In this document: one piece after another, positions 23,286 to 31,809 of the stretch
Numbering within the stretch: position 1 is the stretch's first letter
Layout: each line of letters starts with the position of its first letter
Origin: Hyphomonas beringensis
GTDB taxonomy: Bacteria > Pseudomonadota > Alphaproteobacteria > Caulobacterales > Hyphomonadaceae
Direction of reading: 5' to 3'
Length of the DNA stretch: 64,000 bases
Assembly (NCBI RefSeq): GCF_000682755.1
Contig: NZ_AWFF01000054.1
Location: 99,744 to 163,743 of the forward strand
Position numbers and translations under genes: made by a program
Notes under the pieces: generated by a model
The model's database searches: none
The model's input: the letters and a program-made list of their open reading frames with translations, nothing else
Told to the model about the DNA's origin: nothing

Positions 23286-23471
23286 TCAAATGGTGACAAG
23301 GACGGGGCCTTCGGTCATTCCGGTTGGGGCGGGTCATTTGCCTTTACTGATCCTGAGCGCAGGCTTTCGACATCCTATGTGATGAACCGAATGGGGCAAA
23401 ACCTGATTGGGGACCCTCGCGGCCTGGCTCTCATCCAGGCGACTCTGAAAAGCATTGATGCCATTCTCTGA
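23286..23471 (+). pseudogene. C-terminal remnant of a beta-lactamase/esterase-family serine hydrolase
   Basis: After an in-frame TAG at 23283-23285 the frame is open for 61 codons and includes FGHSGWGGSFAFTDPE and STSYVMNRMGQNLIGDPRG, ending at TGA 23469-23471. The HSGWGG motif is the third active-site element (H/K-x-G) of class C beta-lactamase-like hydrolases, and the following strand and terminal helix are well preserved. The first 80% of the gene, including the SxxK nucleophile, is absent, so this is a deletion remnant. Confidence 0.8.
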
Positions 23472-23783
23472 ACGTCTGAGTTCAGCCTCACTCATGGCTA
23501 AGCTGCCTGACCCTGCCTATAGTCGCAGTGGTCAGGCACATTTAGTTGATCTCGATCAGGCTCGCGACATCCTTTGTGACCAGACTTCCGCAAAATGAGC
23601 GATATCGTGATCGACCCAATTGGAAACGCTGCGAGATAGCGTCGGCTACTTTCCGATTCTATCGATGACTTCATCAACATCGCAAATAGAATCCTGCTTT
23701 GGATCTTTTGGAAGGACCTGGGGGAGTGCTGCCATATTTGGCGATATGTCGTTTTAAATGCACAATAATCGTCATATTTTCAC

Positions 23784-23831
23784 ATAATGCAGCAATAATG
23801 CCTTTTAAAATAAAAATAATGCTGCATTAAT
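23784..23831. promoter_or_regulatory. Paired palindromic operators upstream of TBDR 4
   Basis: Two 16-mers, ATAATGCAGCAATAAT (23784-23799) and ATAATGCTGCATTAAT (23816-23831), start 32 bp apart. The second contains a perfect 13-bp palindrome TAATGC-T-GCATTA; the first differs in one arm position. The same element, also as a 32-bp-spaced pair, precedes dgcN (32923-32970). The GntR/FCD regulator at 31009-31737 is the natural candidate to bind them. Confidence 0.65.
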
Positions 23832-23910
23832 CCAAGAAAGAGGGCGCCGCGCACATCAACACAGTGTGCATGAGGGAAAAGCGGCTCGAGCTTGGAGGAC
23901 GAATAAGCAA

Positions 23911-26157
23911 ATGAAACAGATGAAGCTGACCACAGCGATAGCCATGATCATGCCGCTGATGGCGGGACCGGCTTTCGCGCAGGATGCATCCGAAACAGTG
24001 GATGAAGAGTATGTTGCCGAAACGATCGTGGTGACGGCATCTCGGCGGGAAGAAAATCTGCAAGATGTGCCGGCATCCGTCAGTAGTACGGATCCTCAAG
24101 TACTTATTGAGGCTGGTAAAACAAGCATCAAGGATATCGTCGAACTGACGCCAGGTGTATATGCCGAAGACCTTGGTCGGCCGGGTGCGACACGTTTCTC
24201 AGCGCGCGGCATCCCGCAGATCGGCAATACGGCCGTGTTCGGAATTTACCTCGACGATACCCCTCTGACGAGCAGCAGTTCCTTTACGGCTGGCACGACA
24301 TTCATGCTGGACGGATTGTTGCTGGACTTGGAACGCGTCGAAGTCATCAAAGGCCCACAAGGTACACTTTTTGGGGCATCTGCCCTTTCTGGCATTGCGC
24401 GTTATATCACCAAGGAGCCAGCGCTTCAGGAGGTACGCGGCTCTGTTTCAGCGGATGTAAGCTGGACCAATGAAGGCGAGATGAGCAATGTTTTGAGCGC
24501 GCGCGTCAGCGCCCCGCTTATCAAGGACAAGCTTGGTATTACGCTGTCCGGGTACCGCCAGGACTTTGGCGGCTATATCGACCAGTATGATAACGCCGGA
24601 ACTCTGTTGGCGGAGGACATTGATTCCTCAGAGGTCGAGGCCTACGCCGCGGACATGTTGTTTCGTGCGAATGACAGGTTGGATTTCCGTCTGAAATACA
24701 TCCATCAGAAAACAACCGTTGATGCTGGCTCCCGTGTGAGACTGGAGTCGCTCACGTCTGACAAATCGCCTTTCGGAACATTCGGGACAAGTGCGCAACC
24801 CGAACCAATGAATCTCGAATATGATATTGTGTCGGGCACATTCGATTATGATTTCGATTTTGCGACATTTACCTCTACAACCAGCCGGTCTGAATATGAT
24901 GTAGAAACGCGATCAGATGAATCCGCTTCGGCACTTCAGGTCGATTTTATCTTTGGTCTGCCTCTTGGGACGACACAATCGCTGACCAACGTCATTGGGA
25001 TTTCCTCAGAGCGGTTCACTCAGGAATTCAAGCTGACGTCAGCTTCCAACAAGAAGCTTGAATGGATTCTTGGCGCTTTCTACGTGAAGGAAGAAGGCAC
25101 CAACAGCCAGGATCTGGTGGTCGTACCGGATACGCCAATCAAGCTTTTCCAGAGCTACTTCCCGAACGACTATGAAGAATATGCGGTCTTCGGTGACGTC
25201 ACCTACTATTTGACGGATCAGTTTGATGTGACGGTCGGTGCACGCCTCAGCGAGAACGAAGTTGGACTCGTTTTTGATGGCGAAGGCTTATTGGTTGTAG
25301 GGCCAAATCCGCCCATTTCCATTAATGATAGCGTGAAGGACACCGTAGACACCTATCTCTTCACGGGACGCTACAGACCGACAGATGATCTGTCTCTCTA
25401 TGCTCGCATTGCCAATGGGTATCGTCCCGCCTCTCCGAACATTCCCCTGGCGGACCAGTCGACCGGTGAAGTCATCACGTTCCCGGTCGTCGAGTCGGAT
25501 TCGGGCTGGAGCTACGAAGCAGGAGCTAAGGGCAGGCTGCTGAATGGGCGCGTGAATTACGATGCTGCGATATGGACGCTGGAACTGGACAAGGTTCAAT
25601 CCCCGCTCATTGCCAACGGCATCAACACGCTGCAAAACGCCAAGAGTGGTCTGGAGGCGTATGGTGTTGATGCCGCCATGCAATTCAAACCGACCACTGA
25701 CTTTGAAGTTGGTGCAACGTTCTCATACGCCCAGAGTGAGCTTAAGGAGGATGAGCCCGGATTCGGCGGAGTAAAAGGCGAGCAATTGCCAATGGTGCCT
25801 GAGTACAAGGCCGGGGTGCAATGGCAATATACTCACGACCTAACGCCTGACTGGACTGGCAGCTTCAGTGGCAGTGTAGTGTACACGGGTGAGCAAACCT
25901 CTCGGTTTGCTGTGCCGCGGGCGACATTCGCCGGAAAGCTCGATGCGAGAACGATCACGGATTTGAGCCTTAATGCCACAAACGGATCAGTGCGCGTGGG
26001 TCTCTATGTCAAGAACCTCTTTGATGAGCGCGCTCTATCAACCCGGACAGACACGGATGTGAACTTCGACAATATCTACACCGCCGGGCTGGACAGCTCG
26101 ACGGGTATCTATGTTCGCCCACGTACGATTGGTGTGAACGTCGGATATACGTTCTGA
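23911..26157 (+). CDS. TonB-dependent outer-membrane receptor (TBDR 4) of the D-amino-acid cluster
   Basis: 748 residues from ATG 23911 (GGAGGA 11 bases upstream); the frame is open 15 codons further. Signal peptide ends at AFA-QD; plug begins TIVVTASRREENLQDVPASVSS; signature RVEVIKGPQGTLFGASALSG; terminal NVGYTF with final Phe. No STN domain. Loss of the usual N in GRNATGG (here GASALSG) is a subfamily trait. It is followed by a terminator and then the dgcA operon, and shares operators with dgcN, so D-glutamate, D-peptides or muropeptide fragments are likely ligands (inference). Confidence 0.92.
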   Translation: MKQMKLTTAIAMIMPLMAGPAFAQDASETVDEEYVAETIVVTASRREENLQDVPASVSSTDPQVLIEAGKTSIKDIVELTPGVYAEDLGRPGATRFSARGIPQIGNTAVFGIYLDDTPLTSSSSFTAGTTFMLDGLLLDLERVEVIKGPQGTLFGASALSGIARYITKEPALQEVRGSVSADVSWTNEGEMSNVLSARVSAPLIKDKLGITLSGYRQDFGGYIDQYDNAGTLLAEDIDSSEVEAYAADMLFRANDRLDFRLKYIHQKTTVDAGSRVRLESLTSDKSPFGTFGTSAQPEPMNLEYDIVSGTFDYDFDFATFTSTTSRSEYDVETRSDESASALQVDFIFGLPLGTTQSLTNVIGISSERFTQEFKLTSASNKKLEWILGAFYVKEEGTNSQDLVVVPDTPIKLFQSYFPNDYEEYAVFGDVTYYLTDQFDVTVGARLSENEVGLVFDGEGLLVVGPNPPISINDSVKDTVDTYLFTGRYRPTDDLSLYARIANGYRPASPNIPLADQSTGEVITFPVVESDSGWSYEAGAKGRLLNGRVNYDAAIWTLELDKVQSPLIANGINTLQNAKSGLEAYGVDAAMQFKPTTDFEVGATFSYAQSELKEDEPGFGGVKGEQLPMVPEYKAGVQWQYTHDLTPDWTGSFSGSVVYTGEQTSRFAVPRATFAGKLDARTITDLSLNATNGSVRVGLYVKNLFDERALSTRTDTDVNFDNIYTAGLDSSTGIYVRPRTIGVNVGYTF

Positions 26158-26165
26158 TCCGTTTC

Positions 26166-26197
26166 AAAGTGGCGATCCACACGGGTCGCCACTTTTT
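26166..26197 (+). terminator. Rho-independent terminator after TBDR 4
   Basis: 10-bp perfect stem AAAGTGGCGA (26166-26175) and TCGCCACTTT (26186-26195), 10-base loop, running into TTTTT. It isolates TBDR 4 from dgcA or reduces read-through. Confidence 0.88.
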
Positions 26198-26249
26198 GAT
26201 CCATGTGGTTCTCGCATTGTCATGCCTGAGGACATAAACTCTTGATGAA

Positions 26250-27284
26250 TTGGATATTGGGGTGAAATACGACGTCAGCATTCACAGGGCTGTATGGCCC
26301 TTCATAACGTCTTTCCGAATTTCCGGAAAAGAGTTCCGGCTATCTGAAACCGTCGTTCTGGAAATTGGTTGTAACGGAAAGATTGGCCGTGGGGAAGGCG
26401 TTGGGGTCTATTACCTGGACGATACAGTAGAGACGATCCAGAGTGAGTTGGAGCGAGTGCGCTCAGACATTGAGCGCGGCATAACGCTGGAGGAAGCGCA
26501 GGAATTGTTGCCGCCAGGTGGCGCGCGGAATGCTCTCGACTGCGCGCTGTGGGATCTGGAAGCGCAAAGAACCGGCAAGTCCATCTGGGAGTTGACGGGT
26601 ATCACGCCGAAAGCGGAGACTCAGACGGTCTATACAATCGGCATAGAAGAGACGCCGGAAGAGATGGGGCGCAAGGCTGGTGAAGCCTCTGCCTATCCCA
26701 TCCTGAAAATCAAGCTGGATGCCAAACAGCCTGTTGAGCGGTTGGCAGCCATCCGGTCTGCGCGCCCCGACGCGACCCTGGTTGTCGATGCCAATCAGGG
26801 GTTCTCTGCAGATCAACTGGAGAAGATCCTGCCAGATATTGCCGAGCTTGGAGTTGCCATGCTTGAGCAGCCTCTTCCACGTGGCGGCGATGAGGCCTTG
26901 GAAAACATAGTGTCACCCATCGATATCTGCGCGGATGAGAGTTGCCTGCATACGGGGGAATTGCCAGCTGCTCTTTCAAAGTACAGCATGATCAATATCA
27001 AGCTGGACAAGGCCGGCGGTCTCACCAATGCGATGCAGCTGGCGCGCATGGCGCGAGAGGCGGGCAAGAAAGTCATGGTGGGCAATATGAGCGGGACATC
27101 GCTTTCCATGTGCCCTAGTTTTGTCATCGCGCAGCTTTGCGACTTTGTGGATATTGATGGACCACTTCTTCTGAAGTCGGATTATCTCGGCGGACTGTCT
27201 TATTCTGGTGCGCAGGTAACCGCCCCCAATTCCGGTTTCTGGGGGAATATTCACAAATCAATTGATAGCGCGCAGGCGAAATAG
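26250..27284 (+). CDS. dgcA: Enolase-superfamily epimerase, N-acetyl-D-glutamate racemase DgcA type
   Basis: About 340 residues. The start is uncertain: TTG 26250 or GTG 26262, neither with a strong ribosome site. Enolase-superfamily marks: FRISGKEFRLSE near the N-terminus, KxK acid/base motif (ILKIKLDAK), metal ligands in VVDANQG, LEQPLP and CADESC, and the second catalytic Lys in INIKLDKAGGL. This is the dipeptide-epimerase branch. The neighbouring D-glutamate deacylase-like gene and the dgcN homologue 4.5 kb away argue for DgcA, which racemises N-acetyl-D-glutamate to the L form in a D-glutamate degradation route described in marine bacteria. An Ala-Glu dipeptide epimerase is the main alternative. 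Confidence 0.85.
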   Translation: MDIGVKYDVSIHRAVWPFITSFRISGKEFRLSETVVLEIGCNGKIGRGEGVGVYYLDDTVETIQSELERVRSDIERGITLEEAQELLPPGGARNALDCALWDLEAQRTGKSIWELTGITPKAETQTVYTIGIEETPEEMGRKAGEASAYPILKIKLDAKQPVERLAAIRSARPDATLVVDANQGFSADQLEKILPDIAELGVAMLEQPLPRGGDEALENIVSPIDICADESCLHTGELPAALSKYSMINIKLDKAGGLTNAMQLARMAREAGKKVMVGNMSGTSLSMCPSFVIAQLCDFVDIDGPLLLKSDYLGGLSYSGAQVTAPNSGFWGNIHKSIDSAQAK

Positions 27285-27293
27285 GAAGCTGTT

Positions 27294-28904
27294 ATGAGGA
27301 AGCTACTGTACACCGCTATATCGCTCGCGCTGGTATCCATCGCGCAGGCTTGCGCATCCAGTGTCTCTGAAGAGAGAGAGGATCTGAGCGAAAGCGTTGC
27401 CTATGATATTGTCATTCTGAACGGCCGGGTTGTTGATCCGGAAAGCGGTTTGGATGCCATACGTAATGTTGGCATTACGGGCGATCAGATTTCTGTCGTA
27501 ACCGATGAGAGTATCCAGGGTAGCTATACTGTAGATGCCCGCGGAAAAGTCGTTGCGCCGGGCTTCATTGATTACCATGCGCATGGCCAGTCCATTCTCT
27601 CCGGTCGTACTCAGGCATTTGATGGAGTCACGACAGCGCTGGAGCTGGAGGCGGGCATGTTGCCCATCTCCGACTATTATGACCGTCTGGCAAAGGAAGG
27701 CCGGCCCATCAATTATGGCGCCTCTGTCAGTTGGGCGTCCGCGCGGATTGCGGAAAAGACTGGGGCCAAGCCCGTCGCTGATTTCAGTTTCTTCCAAAAC
27801 AGTCTCAAAGAAAACTCGTGGCAGGAAGAACTGGCAGATGATCAGGAGTTGGCTGGTATTATCAGCCGGGTCGAAGAGGGGCTAGACCAGGGCGGGCTGG
27901 GGATCGGGTTTCTTCTCGGTTATGCTCCGGCCACGGGTCGCAAGGAATATAATTTTGTGAATCGTGTGGCTGCGGAACACGGCGTGTCGACATATACGCA
28001 TGCCCGTTACCTCTCGACGATCGAGCCGCAAAGCTCTTTCGAAGGCTTTGAGGAGATGATTGCGGTATCTGCCGCCACGGGCGCGCATATGCATATCTGT
28101 CACCTTAACAGCATCAGCCTGCGCGACATTGACGATATTGTGGATCTCATCGACGGCGCGATTGCGCAGGGGGTGAATATTACGGTTGAGGCCTATCCAT
28201 ATGGCGCAGGCGCAACCAGTATCGGGGCGGCGCTTTTTCGCGGGCCTCGATGGCAGCAGCGTCTTGGCGGTGTGAAAAAAACGGACTTTGTTTCCGTGAA
28301 AGGACCGTTGGACGAGGAGGCCTTCGACGAATTGCAGGCTGATGCGCCCGGCACCCCGGTCATTGTGCACTTTATGAACCCGGAAGCGAATCCTGCGGAC
28401 CAGGCCGTGATAGACACGTCTGTCCTGTATCCAGGTGGGCTTATTGCCTCGGACGGCGGTGATTGGCTCGCGCCGACAGGAAAGCCATATGATGGCAATA
28501 CCTGGCCCGTGCCGCCTGAGGCGCTGAACCATCCGCGCAGTGCAGGAACTTTCTCAAGATTCTTGCGGCAATATGTGCGAGAGCGGCAGGCCATTTCGCT
28601 GATCGATGCTGTCGCAAAAATGAGTTACTTGCCGGCCAAATACATGGAGCCGTCTGTCCCCGCCATGGCGCGGAAGGGCCGTATTCAGGCGGGGGCTGAT
28701 GCAGATGTTGTCGTATTTGATCTGGCGACGGTTTCGGACAAGGCAACCTATCTTGATCCGGCTCATCTTTCCGAAGGGTTTGAGTATGTCTTCGTGGCTG
28801 GCACACCGCTGATTGCTGAAGGAAAACTGGACACAAATGTTCTTCCTGGGCGTCCTGTTCGACGCCCCATCAAAGGTGAATCAGTCGGCGTGGCGCAAAA
28901 TTGA
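27294..28904 (+). CDS. Exported D-glutamate deacylase / N-acyl-D-amino-acid deacylase-like amidohydrolase
   Basis: 536 residues. The N-terminus is a signal peptide (LLYTAISLALVSIAQA) followed directly by Cys, so a lipoprotein is possible although the lipobox is poor. Amidohydrolase features: NGRVVDPESGLDAIRNVGI, the HxH metal motif His95-Ala-His97 (APGFIDYHAHG), LELEAGM with a bridging acid, YTHARYL and MHICHLNS histidines, and the late Asp in ASDGGDW. The layout matches D-glutamate deacylases, which remove the acyl group from N-acyl-D-glutamate. It follows dgcA by 9 bases and overlaps the next gene, giving one operon. Export would put deacylation in the periplasm or at a membrane surface. 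Confidence 0.85.
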   Translation: MRKLLYTAISLALVSIAQACASSVSEEREDLSESVAYDIVILNGRVVDPESGLDAIRNVGITGDQISVVTDESIQGSYTVDARGKVVAPGFIDYHAHGQSILSGRTQAFDGVTTALELEAGMLPISDYYDRLAKEGRPINYGASVSWASARIAEKTGAKPVADFSFFQNSLKENSWQEELADDQELAGIISRVEEGLDQGGLGIGFLLGYAPATGRKEYNFVNRVAAEHGVSTYTHARYLSTIEPQSSFEGFEEMIAVSAATGAHMHICHLNSISLRDIDDIVDLIDGAIAQGVNITVEAYPYGAGATSIGAALFRGPRWQQRLGGVKKTDFVSVKGPLDEEAFDELQADAPGTPVIVHFMNPEANPADQAVIDTSVLYPGGLIASDGGDWLAPTGKPYDGNTWPVPPEALNHPRSAGTFSRFLRQYVRERQAISLIDAVAKMSYLPAKYMEPSVPAMARKGRIQAGADADVVVFDLATVSDKATYLDPAHLSEGFEYVFVAGTPLIAEGKLDTNVLPGRPVRRPIKGESVGVAQN

Positions 28905-28918
28905 TACAGGAGTTTAAG

Positions 28919-30871
28919 GTGACAAAGAGACTCATGACTGGCCTGCTGGCCGCCTTTGCGCTGATGCTGGGAAGTGTCGCGCAGGCACAGACAGATTTGG
29001 ACGTTCCAGAAGATCATGCTGCTGCTGCAGACAGCGTGGAGCAGGATAGTAACGCGCCCAGTTCGGCTGCGGAACTGGAGGCTTATGTCGACGGCGTTGT
29101 CGATATGGCCATGTTTGATAATCATATCCCGGGCGTCACGCTTTCCATTGTCCAGGATGGCAAACCTGTCCTGATCAAGGGGTATGGGTACGCAGACGTG
29201 GAAAAGCAGGTGCCTGTCGATCCGTACACAAGCGGATTTTACATAGGGTCGATCACCAAAACCATGACGTTTACGGCGGTCATGCAATTGGTAGAGCAGG
29301 GCCTCGTCGACATAGATACAGACGTGAACAAGTATCTCACCACATTCCAGTTTCCCGATTCCAAATTCGGACCGATTACGCTGCGGGCCCTGATGGCTCA
29401 CAGGGCAGGCTTTGAAGAAGTCGCCAAGGGGATGTGGGTGCTGGACCCAACTGATATTCCCACTATGGGGGAGTGGCTGAGAGACAATATCCCCGCGCGT
29501 GTCTTTCCTGTTGGTGAAACGACAGCCTATTCAAATTATGGTGCAGCCCTGGCGGGATATATCGTCGAAGAGGTAAGCGGGCAGCAATATGAAGACTATG
29601 TGAAAGAGCATATCTATGAGCCACTGGGCATGACGCACACGACGGCGCGTCAACCCCTGCCGGAGGGATCGCGCAGTGCAATGTCAGCCGAACTGAGGGA
29701 TAACCTCGCCTCTGTTTATTCCCATACTGAGGGCTATCAGAAGAAAGAAGATCATGACGTGATTGTGCCTGTGGCGGCAGGTTCTGTTACGTCTACAGCC
29801 TCTGATATGGCACGCTACATGCTCGCGAACCTGAATGGGGGCGAGTTGGATGGCGTCCGGATTTACTCTCCGGAGACGGCCATGAAGATGCAGGAGAAGT
29901 TATATGATGATCGGCCGGTCTCCGATTACTATCATGGTTTCCGGACGTCCGAGATTCGTGGGTATTCCACAATGGGGCATACGGGTGCAACGTTCACCTC
30001 GTTCTCATCCCTTCTCATGATCCCTGAGCTTGATTTGGGTGTGTTTGTTTCCGTCAATGGAGGAGACAACAATATCAGCCCATATGAAATCAGTGAGCGA
30101 ATTATAATTCACATGATCGGTGACCGGGCTCGAAAGGTACAACCTCATATCAGCCTGTCGCAGGAAGAGCTGGAGGCCTATGCCGGCAGCTATCAGACAA
30201 CCCGGCGCTTCTTCAAAAACTTTGTGGCGGCCCTGACAGCAAGTTCGGTGAAAGTGTCAGTGACGGAGAATGGCACGCTACTCATTCATGGAAATGAATA
30301 CATACCGCTGGGACAGCATGAGTTTGAGAACAAGGCGACAGGAATGCTCCTCATGTTCCAGGCCAATGACAAGGGAGATATCGATGCCTTCTATTCTGAT
30401 GTGGGAAGCGTCTATCAGCGTGTGACGACTTCAACAGATATCAACCAGCTTTATCTGGCTCTGGGCCTTCTGTTCCTCTTTTCCGTTTTCCAGCTTGTTT
30501 CTGGCTGGAAGCGTCGCTCAGATCCGCCGATTACAAATACTGTGGTCAAAAGACTCTCGATGATGCTGGTTGTGACGGCTGGTCTCGCGCTCGTGACACT
30601 TGTTATCGGTGGGGTCTCCATCGCGATCCTGGCATCCATGGGGAATGAGGCGCTCTTTGTGTATCCCGGCTTGGGTGTGACTCTCTATCTAACAGGTGTT
30701 CTTCTGTTGCTGATGTTTACCGTACTCCTCCTTATAGGGATGTATCCGGTGATCAGGACGCGGGAACTATCCGTCTGGAGAAAGGCTCATTATATTATAT
30801 ACGTCCTTGTTCTGCTCTTCTTCCTGTTGCGCGCCAGTGACTGGGACATGATTGGCTATAATTACTGGTAG
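28919..30871 (+). CDS. Serine hydrolase (class C beta-lactamase/DD-peptidase family) with C-terminal membrane domain
   Basis: 650 residues from GTG 28919 (AGGAG 6 bases upstream). Signal peptide to about residue 24; beta-lactamase fold about 55-400 with nucleophile Ser111-x-x-Lys114 (GSITKT), YSN motif (TAYSNYGAAL) and HTG motif (MGHTGATF); a lipocalin-like linker; then about four membrane helices in the last 130 residues. Family members include D-aminopeptidases, DD-carboxypeptidases and esterases. Placement after dgcA and a D-glutamate deacylase suggests cleavage of D-amino-acid-containing peptides at the outer face of the inner membrane (inference). Confidence 0.88.
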   Translation: MTKRLMTGLLAAFALMLGSVAQAQTDLDVPEDHAAAADSVEQDSNAPSSAAELEAYVDGVVDMAMFDNHIPGVTLSIVQDGKPVLIKGYGYADVEKQVPVDPYTSGFYIGSITKTMTFTAVMQLVEQGLVDIDTDVNKYLTTFQFPDSKFGPITLRALMAHRAGFEEVAKGMWVLDPTDIPTMGEWLRDNIPARVFPVGETTAYSNYGAALAGYIVEEVSGQQYEDYVKEHIYEPLGMTHTTARQPLPEGSRSAMSAELRDNLASVYSHTEGYQKKEDHDVIVPVAAGSVTSTASDMARYMLANLNGGELDGVRIYSPETAMKMQEKLYDDRPVSDYYHGFRTSEIRGYSTMGHTGATFTSFSSLLMIPELDLGVFVSVNGGDNNISPYEISERIIIHMIGDRARKVQPHISLSQEELEAYAGSYQTTRRFFKNFVAALTASSVKVSVTENGTLLIHGNEYIPLGQHEFENKATGMLLMFQANDKGDIDAFYSDVGSVYQRVTTSTDINQLYLALGLLFLFSVFQLVSGWKRRSDPPITNTVVKRLSMMLVVTAGLALVTLVIGGVSIAILASMGNEALFVYPGLGVTLYLTGVLLLLMFTVLLLIGMYPVIRTRELSVWRKAHYIIYVLVLLFFLLRASDWDMIGYNYW

Positions 30872-30904
30872 GATCAAGGACATCCTTATCTGCTCAGACA
30901 AATA

Positions 30905-30943
30905 GGCCCTTCAGGCGCTCACGCTCTGAAGGGCCTTATTTTT
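30905..30943 (+). terminator. Rho-independent terminator of the dgcA operon
   Basis: 10-bp perfect stem GGCCCTTCAG (30905-30914) and CTGAAGGGCC (30926-30935) followed by TTATTTTTA. It lies 34 bases after the serine hydrolase stop and before the convergent GntR gene. Confidence 0.92.
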
Positions 30944-31008
30944 ATCCGCGCAATTCCAGATCAGGCATCTGGTGCGCCAAGATGTTTCTGTCAGGTGAGG
31001 AACTTGGT

Positions 31009-31737
31009 CTAAACGCCCAGATTCTTGGCGTAGAGAGGTTCCTGAAAGAAAATGGATGTCAGGATTCTCTGCTCGGTCTGATACAGAGACTCGCGGAGCA
31101 TGTTCTTCAAGCGCGCCGGGTCCACATGGCGTAATTTTTCGATTTCTTCGTGGCCGCGTACGTTGAACGGCAGATCCCCGGTTCGTTTGGCGTACAGCCA
31201 GTAAATGCGCTTGGCGACATCCTCCAGTAGATGTGCCCATTTCAGTGCTAACGGATATTGCACCCCGGAAACCAGAGCCAGATTATACTCACTGTTCAGG
31301 TGCAGCAGATCCAGTAGGTCTGCCTCATTCTCAGGCGAAAAATTTGCCTTTGACATCTCATTGTTAAGGCGCTCCAGTTCGGAGAAGTTCACGAATGTTA
31401 TGGACTCCGATGCAAGGTCCGGGATCAGCATTTTCCGCAGGGCGAAGTTCTCCTTGATGCTTAGCACGGTGAGGGGAGATACGCGGGTAATCCGGGGAGA
31501 AATGGAAACGAGAAAACCCTGAACGGTCAGCTGCTCCATCAGGCTGCGGGCCACTGTACGCGTGGTATCAAACATTTCAGTGAGGACGAGTTCCGTGACC
31601 TTGTGTCCAGGCGCAAGCCTTTGGCAAATAATGGCCTCTTTTACCTGCCGCTGCAGATCTTCATGGGCGTCAAACTCGGCAGTCATGCCGCCCATGTCGG
31701 ATTTGGAATTGCTGGTCAAGTTCTGGATATCTCCCAA
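31009..31737 (-). CDS. GntR-family regulator with FCD ligand-binding domain
   Basis: Up to 242 residues; the frame begins with TTG 31737, and ATGs at 31695 and 31686 are alternative starts without clear ribosome sites. A winged helix-turn-helix at about 25-90 (VKEAIICQRLAPGHKVTELVLTE, RTVARSLMEQLTVQGFLV) is followed by an all-helical FCD domain (ENFALRKMLIPDLA, LHLNSEYNLALVSG, HEEIEKLRHVDPARLKNMLRES). FCD regulators respond to carboxylates or amino acids. It lies between the dgcA operon and dgcN, both of whose upstream regions carry TAATGC-N-GCATTA sites, so it is the likely controller. Confidence 0.88.
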   Translation of the reverse strand: MGDIQNLTSNSKSDMGGMTAEFDAHEDLQRQVKEAIICQRLAPGHKVTELVLTEMFDTTRTVARSLMEQLTVQGFLVSISPRITRVSPLTVLSIKENFALRKMLIPDLASESITFVNFSELERLNNEMSKANFSPENEADLLDLLHLNSEYNLALVSGVQYPLALKWAHLLEDVAKRIYWLYAKRTGDLPFNVRGHEEIEKLRHVDPARLKNMLRESLYQTEQRILTSIFFQEPLYAKNLGV

Positions 31738-31809
31738 TCACATGTCGTGATGAAACCACAAGAATCCTAACAAAGGAAGGTATGGGGCTGGAAGCTCTCA
31801 CGCTCGCGC

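Larger units (their letters stand above)
23236..23910. other. Intergenic region with a gene remnant and operator sites
   Basis: Contains the 3' remnant of a serine hydrolase gene (23286-23471), then about 300 bases in which I see no credible gene, then an AT-rich promoter region with two related palindromes (23784-23831) ahead of TBDR 4. Confidence 0.6.

Noticed and set aside
23498..23680. 60-codon minus-strand frame between the serine-hydrolase remnant and TBDR 4
   Set aside because: No ribosome site, no domain and poor coding character.
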